64,000 nt of DNA from JBJHDF01 sp050486405 (GTDB taxonomy: Bacteria > Pseudomonadota > Gammaproteobacteria > Pseudomonadales > Cellvibrionaceae), in assembly GCA_050486405.1 (NCBI GenBank), contig JBJHDF010000011.1:62001-126000 (forward strand), in the 5' to 3' direction. Shown here one piece after another: positions 35,980 to 44,950 of the stretch. A program made the translations under genes and the position numbers. The first letter of the stretch is position 1. Each line of letters starts with the position of its first letter. The notes below the pieces were generated by a model, which saw only the letters and a list, made by a program, of their open reading frames with translations, was not told the DNA's origin and did no database searches.

Positions 35980-36681
35980 TCAGGAACTGCTGCCGGCGGC
36001 GTGCAGCGGGTGGTCGGTGGCGGACGCACTCGTGCGCAACCAGGCGTCGATGTCGTCCGGTGTGTGGGCGATGCCCCAGGCGCCGGATGCGCGCAGCGCG
36101 GCTTCGGGTTGATAGCCCCAAGCCACACCCAGGCTGGCCATGCCGACGGCGACCGCCGTGGCCATATCCACCGGTGTATCGCCCACCAGCAGGCAGTGCT
36201 CGGGGCGAGCGGACAGCTCCTTCAGCAATTGTTCGGTGGTGCGGGTGTCGGGCTTGGGCGCGGCGCCGTCGCGGTGCCCCAGAACCAGACGAAAATCCGC
36301 AATATCAAAAAAGCGGCTGACCAGCCTCAGCGCCAGGTCGTGCTGTTTGTTGGTAAAGATGGCCAGCTGTATGCCGTCGCGGCGCAGCCGGGCAATCAGC
36401 GCCGCCACGCCGGGATACAGGCGGCTGCGTGCATAGAGTTCGCGGCCATACTGCTGCAGCAAATCGCCATAAAAGTTTTTGCGCTGGGTGTCGGAAAAAT
36501 GTGGCACCAGCTTGTCGACCAATGAATTCATGCCCCGGCCGACCAGACTGCGGTAGGCGTCCTCGGGGTGGCTGACCAGGCGATGCTGTGCCAGCAGGGT
36601 GTTGGCCGCCGCCGCTATGTCCGGCAGCGTGTCCACCAGAGTGCCGTCGAGATCGAAAATAACCGTGCTAATGGCGTTCAT
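35980..36681 (-). CDS. HAD-family phosphatase (phosphoglycolate phosphatase-like)
   Basis: 233-aa HAD hydrolase. Motif I DLDGTLVDT (about 10-18), motif II TNKQ (about 112) and motif IV VGDTPVDMATA (about 160-172) are intact, with a helical cap between. It resembles Gph of gammaproteobacteria (about 225-250 aa). The gene lies within the isonitrile operon, six bases after the isnB-like gene. It may be a pathway phosphatase or simply a housekeeping gph caught in the operon. Substrate is not readable from sequence. Confidence 0.82.
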   Translation of the reverse strand: MNAISTVIFDLDGTLVDTLPDIAAAANTLLAQHRLVSHPEDAYRSLVGRGMNSLVDKLVPHFSDTQRKNFYGDLLQQYGRELYARSRLYPGVAALIARLRRDGIQLAIFTNKQHDLALRLVSRFFDIADFRLVLGHRDGAAPKPDTRTTEQLLKELSARPEHCLLVGDTPVDMATAVAVGMASLGVAWGYQPEAALRASGAWGIAHTPDDIDAWLRTSASATDHPLHAAGSSS

Positions 36682-36687
36682 GGCGAG

Positions 36688-37470
36688 TCACAAAATATTG
36701 ATGCGTTTGATATAACGGCTATCACCCGGCTGCAGAAAACGGGAGCGCCCGTGCAGCAGCCGGCTGTTGTCCGCCATAAGAAAATCGCCGGCTTGCCAGC
36801 GGTGCCGATACATAATGTGATCCGCGTAGAGGCGCCGGTTGAAATCGTGCAAAAAGGTGTTGGACTCGTCCACCGGCAATTCCAGTACGCGCACATCCAC
36901 CGGGTTGATGGCGGCGTTGTCTTCGTTGAAGGGTTCGATGTAGCGCACCACTTCCTGCCCGTCGTAGGGGCTGGCGGTGATCAGTGCGGACTGGAAATTG
37001 CCGCCGTAATGCGCTTTCTTTTCGGTGCTGTATTGCAGGTGAAACCCCCGCCAGCGTTCGACTTCCCTGGTTTCTGCCTGCGCCAGCAGGCGACGGGTGT
37101 CCACAAACAGCGTCTCTCCGCCACCGGCGGAATGTGCGCCGCGCAGGCATTGAAACAGATTGTAGTGCGGCCGATCCTGCACATAGGCCCCGTCCCAGTG
37201 CAACTCCACGCGGCCTTGCCCGAAAATGTGGTTGCTGGGGTGCTCCTGAATTTTCAGCTCCAGTATTTCGCCAAACTCCCAGGCGTAGGGCTGTCCGAAC
37301 TGCCGCGAAAAATTCAGGTAATCGGCGTTGGACAGTGGCGCAAAGCCGCGAAACAACGCCAGCGCGTGGGTGTCGAGAATCTCGGCGATGGCACTGGCAT
37401 CCAGCGCGACCAGGGAATCCTGGTCCGCCTCCAGCAGCGCGCCAAACGGTTCCATCTGGGTGATTTTCAT
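36688..37470 (-). CDS. Fe(II)/2-oxoglutarate oxygenase, IsnB/PvcB family
   Basis: 260-aa TauD/TfdA-type oxygenase. The iron triad is visible as HWD (about residue 90) and the distal His in LLHGRSRF (about 242), with the 2-oxoglutarate Arg a little downstream (SRYIKR). In known systems (pvcB, isnB) this enzyme desaturates, hydroxylates or decarboxylates the isonitrile of an aromatic amino acid made by its partner. Its ATG overlaps the isocyanide synthase stop by four bases, the normal order for such pairs. The length (about 260) is a little short of PvcB (about 290). The sequence alone cannot tell tyrosine from tryptophan. Confidence 0.82.
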   Translation of the reverse strand: MKITQMEPFGALLEADQDSLVALDASAIAEILDTHALALFRGFAPLSNADYLNFSRQFGQPYAWEFGEILELKIQEHPSNHIFGQGRVELHWDGAYVQDRPHYNLFQCLRGAHSAGGGETLFVDTRRLLAQAETREVERWRGFHLQYSTEKKAHYGGNFQSALITASPYDGQEVVRYIEPFNEDNAAINPVDVRVLELPVDESNTFLHDFNRRLYADHIMYRHRWQAGDFLMADNSRLLHGRSRFLQPGDSRYIKRINIL

Positions 37471-38489
37471 TGTGTGGCGCCGCCCCTATGTTCGAAGTGA
37501 CTGGGGCGACCGTCTTCGAAAGCCAGCAGTCCGACCTTCTCCGCATCGCGCCGTTTCAACAACAGAATGCGGCCTTCCTTTTTCATGGCGACGCCGTGCC
37601 AGGGAGTCAGCCAGCAGTCTTCGGCGTCGCCGAGTTTGATGCCGATCTTACGCGAGATGCGAAACTGGGGGTGAATGGACAATCGAATGGCGTCGCCGAA
37701 GTGATTCTCCAGCAACCGGGTCCAGGCGTTGCTGCGCTGAATAACACGGTAGGCAATGGAGCGGGCCAGCTTCTGCAATGCCGTGCGGGATTCTCCCTGA
37801 AAAATCTCGATCCCGGAATAATCCTCCAGTATAAAGCGGGTGATGCCCAGATACATGGCCCGCGCTTCCTCGTCAGCCTGGCAGCGCTTGCGCAGCTGGT
37901 AGATGGACTCGCCGTACTGAACCAGCAGTTCCTCGCGCAGCACACTGTGGTCCTTCACTTCCGGGTAGACATGTTCGAGATCGAAAAACCGGAAACGGTT
38001 GGGGTGTGTCCGATGACTGTACTCCTTTAAATGCGCACCGTAAGCCGTGACGTCCTGGTCCGGAATGCGCACCAGATCGGCAAACACCCGGCCGTCGGAG
38101 CAGATGGTGACGTAGGCACCGGGTGCGTGAAGTGTCTCTATTTCCTGACACAACAGATCGAGGTTGTGCAGCGCGTGCTTTTCCGCCAGGTCCGGCAGCG
38201 GGCTGAGCGTCTTGTTGCGGTTGGGCGACTTGGCGGGAAAGCCGGGCAGTATCAGATTCAGCGGCTGGTGCCGCTCAATGGCGGCGGCGATGATATTTTG
38301 GTGCAGTTCGGCTTCCCGGGTGAAACTGACGGATCTATCCTGCTCGCCCGGCAACAGCAGGCGCCGGTTGAAAATAACCCTGAGTACCTGCTCCGCACGC
38401 TGGCGCACGCGGGCGCAAGTCCCTGCAGTCAGGGGCGACGCGGATTGGCTGACGGGAGCGGGAATGGTGTCTGCGCTACTGGCGTGCAT
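37467..38489 (-). CDS. Isocyanide (isonitrile) synthase, PvcA/IsnA family
   Basis: 340-aa enzyme of the DIT1/PvcA family (PF05141). Known members convert the amino group of L-tyrosine or L-tryptophan into an isonitrile, using a carbon from ribulose 5-phosphate. Recognition rests on the whole pattern: LILPGFPAKSPNRNKTLSPLPDLAE (first 20 residues of it, about 76-95), GAYVTICSDGRVFADL (about 123-138), the YSHRTHPNRF segment and a C-terminal ISIHPQ-like SIHPQ (about 283) with TPWHGVAM. The length fits PvcA (about 330). It is preceded by a halogenase-family gene (62 bases) and overlaps the isnB-like gene. Together they define an isonitrile biosynthetic operon. Confidence 0.87.
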   Translation of the reverse strand: MHASSADTIPAPVSQSASPLTAGTCARVRQRAEQVLRVIFNRRLLLPGEQDRSVSFTREAELHQNIIAAAIERHQPLNLILPGFPAKSPNRNKTLSPLPDLAEKHALHNLDLLCQEIETLHAPGAYVTICSDGRVFADLVRIPDQDVTAYGAHLKEYSHRTHPNRFRFFDLEHVYPEVKDHSVLREELLVQYGESIYQLRKRCQADEEARAMYLGITRFILEDYSGIEIFQGESRTALQKLARSIAYRVIQRSNAWTRLLENHFGDAIRLSIHPQFRISRKIGIKLGDAEDCWLTPWHGVAMKKEGRILLLKRRDAEKVGLLAFEDGRPSHFEHRGGATQ

Positions 38490-38551
38490 GGTTCCGTTCC
38501 TTTGCGTTGTGTCTCTCGGTGAGTTCCTACTGCCCCGAATAACTCCGGGGC

Positions 38552-40225
38552 TCAGGCTATGGACTGCATGGGGACAGAAGTAGCCGACTTCACCTGATTG
38601 CGCAGCAGCGTCAGGCTCTGCCTGAGATTAAGCGAATCGTTGGCGGCCTGCTGCGCCACATCAATGAGCGTATCGTTGTCGCATTCCAGGCCATCGACTT
38701 CGGCCAATCTGCGCAGTGAGCGGGCAATGCCCACTTTCACCATCTCCATTTCTATATTGGCGATGCTATCGGGGCACAGGGTCTGGCCCATGGTGCGGGT
38801 ATTGTGCATAAAGCGGTCATCGATCTCGATGTCGTAGAACTGGCCACGGTTGTTATCGTAGGCGCGGCCGCGCTCCCTGAGCATTTCCTCCAGTTCCTGC
38901 ACGACGTGCTCCACCCGATGAATGCAGGAGTCAGCGAGCATCATGTCCGCCTTTTTCGCCATCATGTCGAACTCTTCGTCGGACATGTTGGGATCGTAAC
39001 CCCAGCTTTCAGTCATGGAGATCGGCAGTATGATGCCGAACCACTGCATCAGCAGCGTTTCGAAATTGGCCCGCTGCCGGTCGAAGCAGTCGTGATAGTG
39101 CCCCTTGATGTGCAGGAAAAAATTCTCCAGCCACACTTTGTTGAACACGTTGTAAGCTTTCACTTTGTTGCGAAATGCCCGCTGATCATCGGTCATGTCG
39201 GTGGCGATCAGGTCGCCGATCATGCGGTTGTTGTCGGACAGCAGGGCGGAACCGGGAGACAGCATGGGATCCAGCACGGCGGAGGCCATGCCGGTAAGAA
39301 ACCAGCGATCCTGGGAAAAACTCTGTGTCGCCTGACGGGAAATTCCCCGCAGCCGGTGAAAGTCCACCAGCTCGGCCCTGTCGCCCAGCAACTGCCGCAT
39401 GCAGCGATGGGTTTTCAGAAACCCGACGAACTGACCCTGATCATTGATTCGGGTATCGTCCATGTCAGTGCGGAAGGTAACGCCGATGCTGAACGTTTCC
39501 GGGTCCACGGGGATCAGCCAGATCCAGTAGCCGCCGTACATGAAGTGAGTGGTGGCCAGGGTGCGCGTGGTGTGGTTGACTCTGTCGCGCCACTCGCGGT
39601 CGCCCAGCAGGTCGAGGTTCTCGATGTGTTTGAAGCGCCCCCAGTAGCTGTCGATGGGGTGGTTGTCGTTGTTGGACCTGATCAGTTTCAGTTTCTTGCC
39701 GATGGGGCTGGCAAAACCGGCGGCGTCCACCAGCCAGCGGCAGCGGTAGGTGCCGTCACCGGCGACCACGCGATGACCCTTTTCGCCATCCAGCTCAATG
39801 TCCTTGACGCTCACGCCCAGGCGCACGTCCACCCCGGCATCGAGGTTCATGTGATAGAGGTCGGTGTCGAAACGCTTGCGATCGATCTGATGCGCCGGTG
39901 TGGTGTGAAACCAGGAGCGGCCCACTTCGCTCATCTGGTCGATGGGCAGGTCTTTTTCGGGGGAGTCGTAGAAAAATCTCAGGCCGTGTTTGTAGATGTG
40001 GCGCGTGTCAAGGTAGTATCCAAGGTCGAGATCCTTGACCGCATAATCCCAGAAAGACTCGAGTGTTGACTCTCCTACCCAGTAATCAAATTCCTTTTTC
40101 TTATCCAGCACCACGATATCCATATCGGGGTGTTTGATTTTCATCTGCCTTGCCAGGCAGGCTCCGGCCATGGAGGATCCAATGATTAACAGATCGCAGT
40201 GCCGTTCCGAATGCTGGTCGATCAT
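38552..40225 (-). CDS. Flavin-dependent halogenase-family oxidoreductase
   Basis: 557-aa FAD protein of the Trp_halogenase/NAD(P)-dependent oxidoreductase family. It has a modified nucleotide motif IIGSSMAGACLA (about 14-25), VGESTLESF (about 49), and a W-x-W-x-I-P motif (WIWLIP, about 232), which is the marker of flavin halogenases as opposed to plain monooxygenases. The catalytic Lys position may be the K of YKHGLRF (about 79). The C-terminal 200 residues are longer than in tryptophan halogenases and helical, as in phenol/carrier-linked halogenases. AAGGAG precedes the ATG. It is the first gene of the isonitrile operon. Halogenation of the product is likely but could be replaced by hydroxylation. 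Confidence 0.8.
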   Translation of the reverse strand: MIDQHSERHCDLLIIGSSMAGACLARQMKIKHPDMDIVVLDKKKEFDYWVGESTLESFWDYAVKDLDLGYYLDTRHIYKHGLRFFYDSPEKDLPIDQMSEVGRSWFHTTPAHQIDRKRFDTDLYHMNLDAGVDVRLGVSVKDIELDGEKGHRVVAGDGTYRCRWLVDAAGFASPIGKKLKLIRSNNDNHPIDSYWGRFKHIENLDLLGDREWRDRVNHTTRTLATTHFMYGGYWIWLIPVDPETFSIGVTFRTDMDDTRINDQGQFVGFLKTHRCMRQLLGDRAELVDFHRLRGISRQATQSFSQDRWFLTGMASAVLDPMLSPGSALLSDNNRMIGDLIATDMTDDQRAFRNKVKAYNVFNKVWLENFFLHIKGHYHDCFDRQRANFETLLMQWFGIILPISMTESWGYDPNMSDEEFDMMAKKADMMLADSCIHRVEHVVQELEEMLRERGRAYDNNRGQFYDIEIDDRFMHNTRTMGQTLCPDSIANIEMEMVKVGIARSLRRLAEVDGLECDNDTLIDVAQQAANDSLNLRQSLTLLRNQVKSATSVPMQSIA

Positions 40226-40630
40226 GACGTTCTCCTTGAGTAACCGTTCTTGGTCGTTCGCAAAAATTAAACCGCGAAAATTCTCAGTGGAACAACCGCA
40301 TTTCAGGACGATATAAGGTGGCTTTCAGGTCAAAACCGGTAGGTTTGGCGGATGAATTCGGATTTGCGGACAAGGCTCTTGCGGCAAGGAAGTCTGGGGT
40401 CGGATGAATGTCGCATTAATCCCAAAAACGATTTGCGCGCCCAGGCGTCGCCCAGGTGAATTTTATACAGCGGGAATTTGACGCCAATCGATCATTTGAA
40501 GTGAATCAGGCGCCATAAAGTGGCGCACTATTGCACTTTCTGCAAGACTTACCGGAATCTTTAGCTGATAAAAACCGTTGCAGAATTTCACATAACAGCG
40601 CGATCGGGAAGTCGGGCCACGAGGGTACCA
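40226..40630. other. 405-base divergent intergenic region
   Basis: No convincing ORF. This region must hold the divergent promoters of the isonitrile operon (leftward) and the unknown gene at 40631 (rightward). A short hairpin (gcgcca-taaag-tggcgc) lies near 40511-40530. I could not assign -35/-10 boxes or a known operator. Confidence 0.5.
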
Positions 40631-41230
40631 ATGGCATCAGACAGAACAGTCGAAGATTCCAGTAGCACGAAAGAAAGTCTGCTGAACTATTTCATCGACC
40701 ACAACCTGTCCATTGCCAGCCAGTGCGTTCGCGCCATTCTCGCATTGTTCGAACATGCGGAAGCCCGCGCTACGGACACGGCGGGCGATCCGGTAGTGAT
40801 TATTCACGAAATACTCTCTCTGCTCGCGGACCTGAATCACTCAATAGACCGGCAGCATGTCGATACGATTCAGTGCGTCACGGACGAAGCTGATAGGCGC
40901 GGCGTCGATACGGAATTTCGTCGCGCCCTCGTGGATCTGATGGTATTGACCGTACAATGCTGGGAGCAGACCAGCGGCAAGGACAAAATCGATCTGGCGG
41001 AGAAAAGCCGATTATGGAAGGTCAGCAACGACAACAGCCAATTGCGTGTACGAACCATGGAGCGCTACCTGTCCGTAAAAAAGCTGCCAAAGGCGCCCCG
41101 CTGGCAAACTGTGCTGGATACCGCCTATTTCGTACTGAACCACAGCGATCGGAATCTGCCCCTGACGGAGCAACTGGCGAAGGCGGTCGACAACACCGTG
41201 GCGATACTGCGCAGCAGGGCAAGGCTTTGA
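40631..41230 (+). CDS. Unknown protein divergent from the isonitrile operon
   Basis: 199-aa soluble protein with GAGGG before the ATG. I do not recognise the family. It is mostly helical, with a hydrophobic core (IASQCVRAILALFEH, about 28-42; LVDLMVLTVQCWEQ, about 102-115). A basic region follows near 130-165 (SRLWKVSNDNSQLRVRTMERYLSVKKLPKAPRW), a stretch that could bind nucleic acid. The divergent position, sharing one promoter region with the isonitrile operon, is that of many pathway regulators. Regulation is an inference only; there is no clear helix-turn-helix motif. Confidence 0.7.
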   Translation: MASDRTVEDSSSTKESLLNYFIDHNLSIASQCVRAILALFEHAEARATDTAGDPVVIIHEILSLLADLNHSIDRQHVDTIQCVTDEADRRGVDTEFRRALVDLMVLTVQCWEQTSGKDKIDLAEKSRLWKVSNDNSQLRVRTMERYLSVKKLPKAPRWQTVLDTAYFVLNHSDRNLPLTEQLAKAVDNTVAILRSRARL

Positions 41231-41270
41231 CCCCGCTGCGGCGTTCGCATGCTGACTCGGCTGATCAGCA

Positions 41271-42200
41271 TTATTGCCCGGCGACCAGAAACCCGTTCAC
41301 GTCCAGCCAGTGCATAAAGGCTTCAAACCAGCGATTGCTGGTGCGATCCGGATTGCCCAGGCCGAAACCGTGGCCGCCGTTCTGGTAAAGATGAAACTCG
41401 ACGGGAATACCCGCCTTGTACCAGGACTCGATCACGCCGAACTGGCCGTTGAAGAGAAAGTCATCGGTGGCAATCACGTTGAACATGGGCGGTGCGCCTT
41501 CCGGCACCTCCACCGGACCCATGCCGCCGTAGATCATGCCAATGAAAGCCAGATTCATGGACTCGGAATTGAGCGTACTGTGCATCGTCAGGCCGGAGCC
41601 GGCGGAAAAACCGATCATGCCCAGCCGCGTGGTATCCACACCCCATTCCTCGGCCCGCTTTACGATCATGGCGTAGGCCGCTTCGGCATCCTCAAGCTGG
41701 TTGGACAGGTCCCAGCGCGGGGGCCGGGGTGGCGTCTCGCTCTGTGATGAGTCCGCAGAACTGGCGGCGGCGGAAAAGGTTCTCTCCATTGATTCCCGAA
41801 AGCCGTCCAGCGACTCAGGGGTCGGGAACAGGCGGTACTTGAGCACAAAAGCGGCGATGCCCTGCTCGGCGAGCGCCTCGGCCACCTGCCAGCCCTCGTT
41901 GCTCATGGACAGCCAGCGGAAGCCGCCGCCGGGGGCCACGATAACGGCAGCGCCATTGGCCTTGCCCGGCTCCGGCAGGAAGGGGGTCAGGGTGGCCTTG
42001 GAAATGTTCCGCGCCATGGGATCGCCCCACTGGCGAAACCAGGTCTCGGGTGCGGGTTGCCCCTCCACACCGCCGGTGCCCAGCGGAATGGCGTTGGGCT
42101 CGGCGGGGTTGTCGAGCGGGTAGATGGTGCCGTCCTGCCCCATAACGGTGGCGGCGAAGGCGAGCAGGAAGGTCATGGTGCCAACTTTGATTATTTTCAT
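41271..42200 (-). CDS. Secreted alpha/beta hydrolase (acetylxylan-esterase-like)
   Basis: 309-aa secreted serine hydrolase. The signal peptide ends near VMGQ. The oxyanion-hole segment APGGGFRWLS (about 87-96) precedes the nucleophile elbow GFSAGSG (about 187-193). The acid is the D of ATDDFLF (about 240), and the His lies in GGHGFGLG (about 276). This pattern matches the BD-FAE/acetylxylan esterase group, which removes acetyl or feruloyl groups from plant or algal polysaccharides. The ATG at 42200 is preferred to an upstream codon because it begins the signal peptide. Exact substrate unknown. Confidence 0.82.
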   Translation of the reverse strand: MKIIKVGTMTFLLAFAATVMGQDGTIYPLDNPAEPNAIPLGTGGVEGQPAPETWFRQWGDPMARNISKATLTPFLPEPGKANGAAVIVAPGGGFRWLSMSNEGWQVAEALAEQGIAAFVLKYRLFPTPESLDGFRESMERTFSAAASSADSSQSETPPRPPRWDLSNQLEDAEAAYAMIVKRAEEWGVDTTRLGMIGFSAGSGLTMHSTLNSESMNLAFIGMIYGGMGPVEVPEGAPPMFNVIATDDFLFNGQFGVIESWYKAGIPVEFHLYQNGGHGFGLGNPDRTSNRWFEAFMHWLDVNGFLVAGQ

Positions 42201-42381
42201 GGTACATCCCGGGTTTGTTTCAGTTATATTCCGGTGATGATAGTACCCGAAGCAAAGCCCCTTTGTCACAAAATGACTATAAGCCATCTCATAAACTACT
42301 GCGCGTGCGTCTGGCGGCTTCTACCAAGGATTTTCCCGGTTGCGCCGTCCTACCTTCCAAAGCCACACCACCAGCGCTGCG

Positions 42382-42927
42382 ATGAACGAATCCGACCTGA
42401 TTCGTAGAGCCCAGCAGGGAGACGCCCAGGCGTTTGCAGCCCTGCTGGAGCGACACTACGACACGCTCTACCGCTTTGCCTACAAGTGGTGCGGCAACCG
42501 TGCGGACGCGGAAGACATCACGCAGCAATCCTGTATCAAGCTGGCGCGCAGCCTGGGCCAGTTCCGCTTCGAGGCTGCCTTCAGCAGTTGGCTGTACCGG
42601 CTGGTGATCAACTGCGCCAAGGACTGGCACAAAAGCCAGCAGCGTCACCAGGGCGGGGCCGAGGCCCCCGGGGACGAACCCGTGGCCCCGTCGGGCGCCG
42701 CCGAAGCCGGCGTCTACCTCAATCAGGTGCTGGCGCTGCTGGATCGCATGGCGGAAGGCTTCAAGGAAACGGCGCTGCTGGTCTATGCCGAAGGGCTGAC
42801 CCACGCCGAGGCCGCCCGGGTGCTGTCGCTCAAGGAGAGCACCGTCTCCTGGCGGCTGCACGAAATTCGCAAGCAACTCAACACAGCCCAAACCGCCGCA
42901 GTGAGTGTGCGGGAGGCGGGATCATGA
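42382..42927 (+). CDS. ECF sigma factor (sigma-70 family)
   Basis: 181-aa RNA polymerase sigma factor of the extracytoplasmic-function type. Region 2 (LLERHYDTLYRFAYKWCGNR, about 20-39, then ADAEDITQQSCIKL) and region 4 with helix-turn-helix (LTHAEAARVLSLKESTVSWRLHEIRKQL, around 138-165) are both present. It overlaps the next gene, a membrane VWA protein, by four bases (ATGA). In many ECF systems the coupled gene encodes the anti-sigma factor. Here that position is taken by a VWA protein with an N-terminal cytoplasmic tail. Confidence 0.9.
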   Translation: MNESDLIRRAQQGDAQAFAALLERHYDTLYRFAYKWCGNRADAEDITQQSCIKLARSLGQFRFEAAFSSWLYRLVINCAKDWHKSQQRHQGGAEAPGDEPVAPSGAAEAGVYLNQVLALLDRMAEGFKETALLVYAEGLTHAEAARVLSLKESTVSWRLHEIRKQLNTAQTAAVSVREAGS

Positions 42928-44915
42928 ATGACGACGAACTGAATCAGGCGTTTGACAACACCCCCGCACCGGACCCGGAAGCCCGGCGCCGGGCCATGGA
43001 ACGGGCCATGGCCGAGTTCCGGGCGGTACACAAGCCTACATTTTTCCAAGGATTGCGGCGGCGGCTTCGTCCTACGGGTGACAACAACCCGATAAGGACA
43101 ATTCTTATGGCTATTTCCCGACAAAGACTCGCCATCAGCGGCCTCGCCAGCGTTTGTGTCGTCGCCCTGGGCATACTGCTGCTCAACCATACCCTGCAAC
43201 CGGATCCCGCTCTTATGGACGCCGTGCCGGCGAGAGACCAGCACCCGGCGTTTGTGGAGCGGCAGAGAACGGAGGATCTGTACGACTATGCGATTGAAAC
43301 GCGAATGGAACCCGCCACACAGCTCGAGCGGCCACCTGCCGCTAGCCCTGCTCCGCACATGGAAGAGATTCTCGTGACGAGAACGCGCGCCGACCGCAGT
43401 GCGGAGCCCGTCATGTCGTTACAGATGTCGGGCTACTCAGCCCGTGAAATCGCCCACCTTCCGGCCCACCAGGAACACCGCGACCGTTTCAACCAGTTCG
43501 AGGACAACACCGTTCATATGGTCGCGGAAAACCCCGTCTCCACCTTCTCGGTAGACGTGGACACCGCCTCCTACAGTTTCGTGCGGCGTGTGCTGAACGG
43601 TGGCCATCTGCCCACCCGCGATGCGGTGCGGGTAGAGGAAATGATCAACTACTTTGATTACGACTACCCGGCACCGGCCGATCGCAGCGTGCCATTCACG
43701 CCCAGTGTGGTGGTGGTGGACTCGCCCTGGAAAGCGGGCAACAAGCTGGTGCACATCAATATCAAGGGCTATGAAGTTCCCGCCAGCGAGCGGCCCCGCA
43801 GCAACCTGGTATTCCTGATCGACGCCTCCGGCTCCATGAACCGTCCGGACCGCATGCCCCTGGTCAAGCAATCCCTGGGCTACCTGCTGGACAGCCTGCG
43901 CCCGGACGACACCGTGGGCATAGTCACCTACGCCGCCGCTGCCGACCATGCGCTGCCGCCCACGCCCGTGGCGGAAAAGCAAAAAATTCTGGAAGCGATC
44001 AATCGCCTGCAGGCGCAGGGCTCCACCGCCGGCGCCCAGGGCATTCAGCTGGCCTATCAAATGGCCGAAACCCACTTCGATGCCAACGCCATCAACCGCA
44101 TAGTGCTGGCCACCGACGGCGATTTCAACGTGGGCCACACCGGCGACAGCGACCTGCGCACCCTGGTCGAGCGCAAGCGCGACACCGGCATCTATCTGTC
44201 GGTGCTGGGTTTCGGCATGGGCAACTATCAGGACGCCATGATGCAAACCCTGTCCCGCGCCGGCAACGGCAGCGCCGCCTATATCGACACCCTGGCCGAA
44301 GCGCAAAAAGTGATGGTGCACGAAGCGTCGTCCATGCTGTTTCCCATCGCCTCCGATGTGAAAATCCAGGTGGAATTCAACCCGGCCACCGTGGCGGAAT
44401 ACCGGCTGATCGGCTACGAAACCCGCCTGCTCAACCGCGAGGATTTCAACAACGACAAGGTGGACGCCGGCGACATCGGCTCCGGGCACACGGTGACCGC
44501 CATCTACGAAATCACCCCCGTGGGGGAAGGCAGGCCGCTGGTCGAACCCAGTCGCTACCGGCCGGCCCCCGCACCGCAGACAGCGGATGGTCTGGACAAC
44601 GAATACGCCTTCCTGCGCATCCGCTACAAACTGCCGGGAGAAGACGAATCGCAACTGATCGAGCAAGCCATCGGCACAGCACCGGCGCTGTCCCTGGCCG
44701 GGGAAATTCCGCCGAACTCCCAGTTGCAGGAAGCCGGCTTCGCCACCGCCGTCGCCGCCTTCGGCCAGCGCCTGCGCAACAGCCCGCACCTGGGCCGGTT
44801 CGATTACGACCAGATCATCGAGCTCGCCCAGAAAACCCGCGGCAGCGACGACTACGGCTACCGCACCGAGTTCGTGCAACTGGTGCGCAAGGCCAAGATC
44901 GCCGAGGATTTATAA
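42924..44915 (+). CDS. Membrane-anchored VWA protein coupled to ECF sigma factor
   Basis: 663-aa protein. An N-terminal cytoplasmic segment (about 1-65) precedes one membrane helix (about 70-88, ISGLASVCVVALGILLL), a linker, a VWF-type A N-terminal-like region with FSVDVDTASYSFVRR (about 203), and a VWA domain with an intact MIDAS motif D-x-S-G-S (DASGSM, about 297-302). The C-terminus is the DUF3520-type region found in YfbK-like proteins. The start overlaps the sigma gene. The small N-terminal domain could hold the sigma factor, making this an anti-sigma sensor; that is inferred. VWA domains bind protein partners through a metal ion. Confidence 0.83.
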   Translation: MNDDELNQAFDNTPAPDPEARRRAMERAMAEFRAVHKPTFFQGLRRRLRPTGDNNPIRTILMAISRQRLAISGLASVCVVALGILLLNHTLQPDPALMDAVPARDQHPAFVERQRTEDLYDYAIETRMEPATQLERPPAASPAPHMEEILVTRTRADRSAEPVMSLQMSGYSAREIAHLPAHQEHRDRFNQFEDNTVHMVAENPVSTFSVDVDTASYSFVRRVLNGGHLPTRDAVRVEEMINYFDYDYPAPADRSVPFTPSVVVVDSPWKAGNKLVHINIKGYEVPASERPRSNLVFLIDASGSMNRPDRMPLVKQSLGYLLDSLRPDDTVGIVTYAAAADHALPPTPVAEKQKILEAINRLQAQGSTAGAQGIQLAYQMAETHFDANAINRIVLATDGDFNVGHTGDSDLRTLVERKRDTGIYLSVLGFGMGNYQDAMMQTLSRAGNGSAAYIDTLAEAQKVMVHEASSMLFPIASDVKIQVEFNPATVAEYRLIGYETRLLNREDFNNDKVDAGDIGSGHTVTAIYEITPVGEGRPLVEPSRYRPAPAPQTADGLDNEYAFLRIRYKLPGEDESQLIEQAIGTAPALSLAGEIPPNSQLQEAGFATAVAAFGQRLRNSPHLGRFDYDQIIELAQKTRGSDDYGYRTEFVQLVRKAKIAEDL

Positions 44916-44950
44916 GAAACAGTGAGCGCAGGGACGCGCCTGAAATGGGA

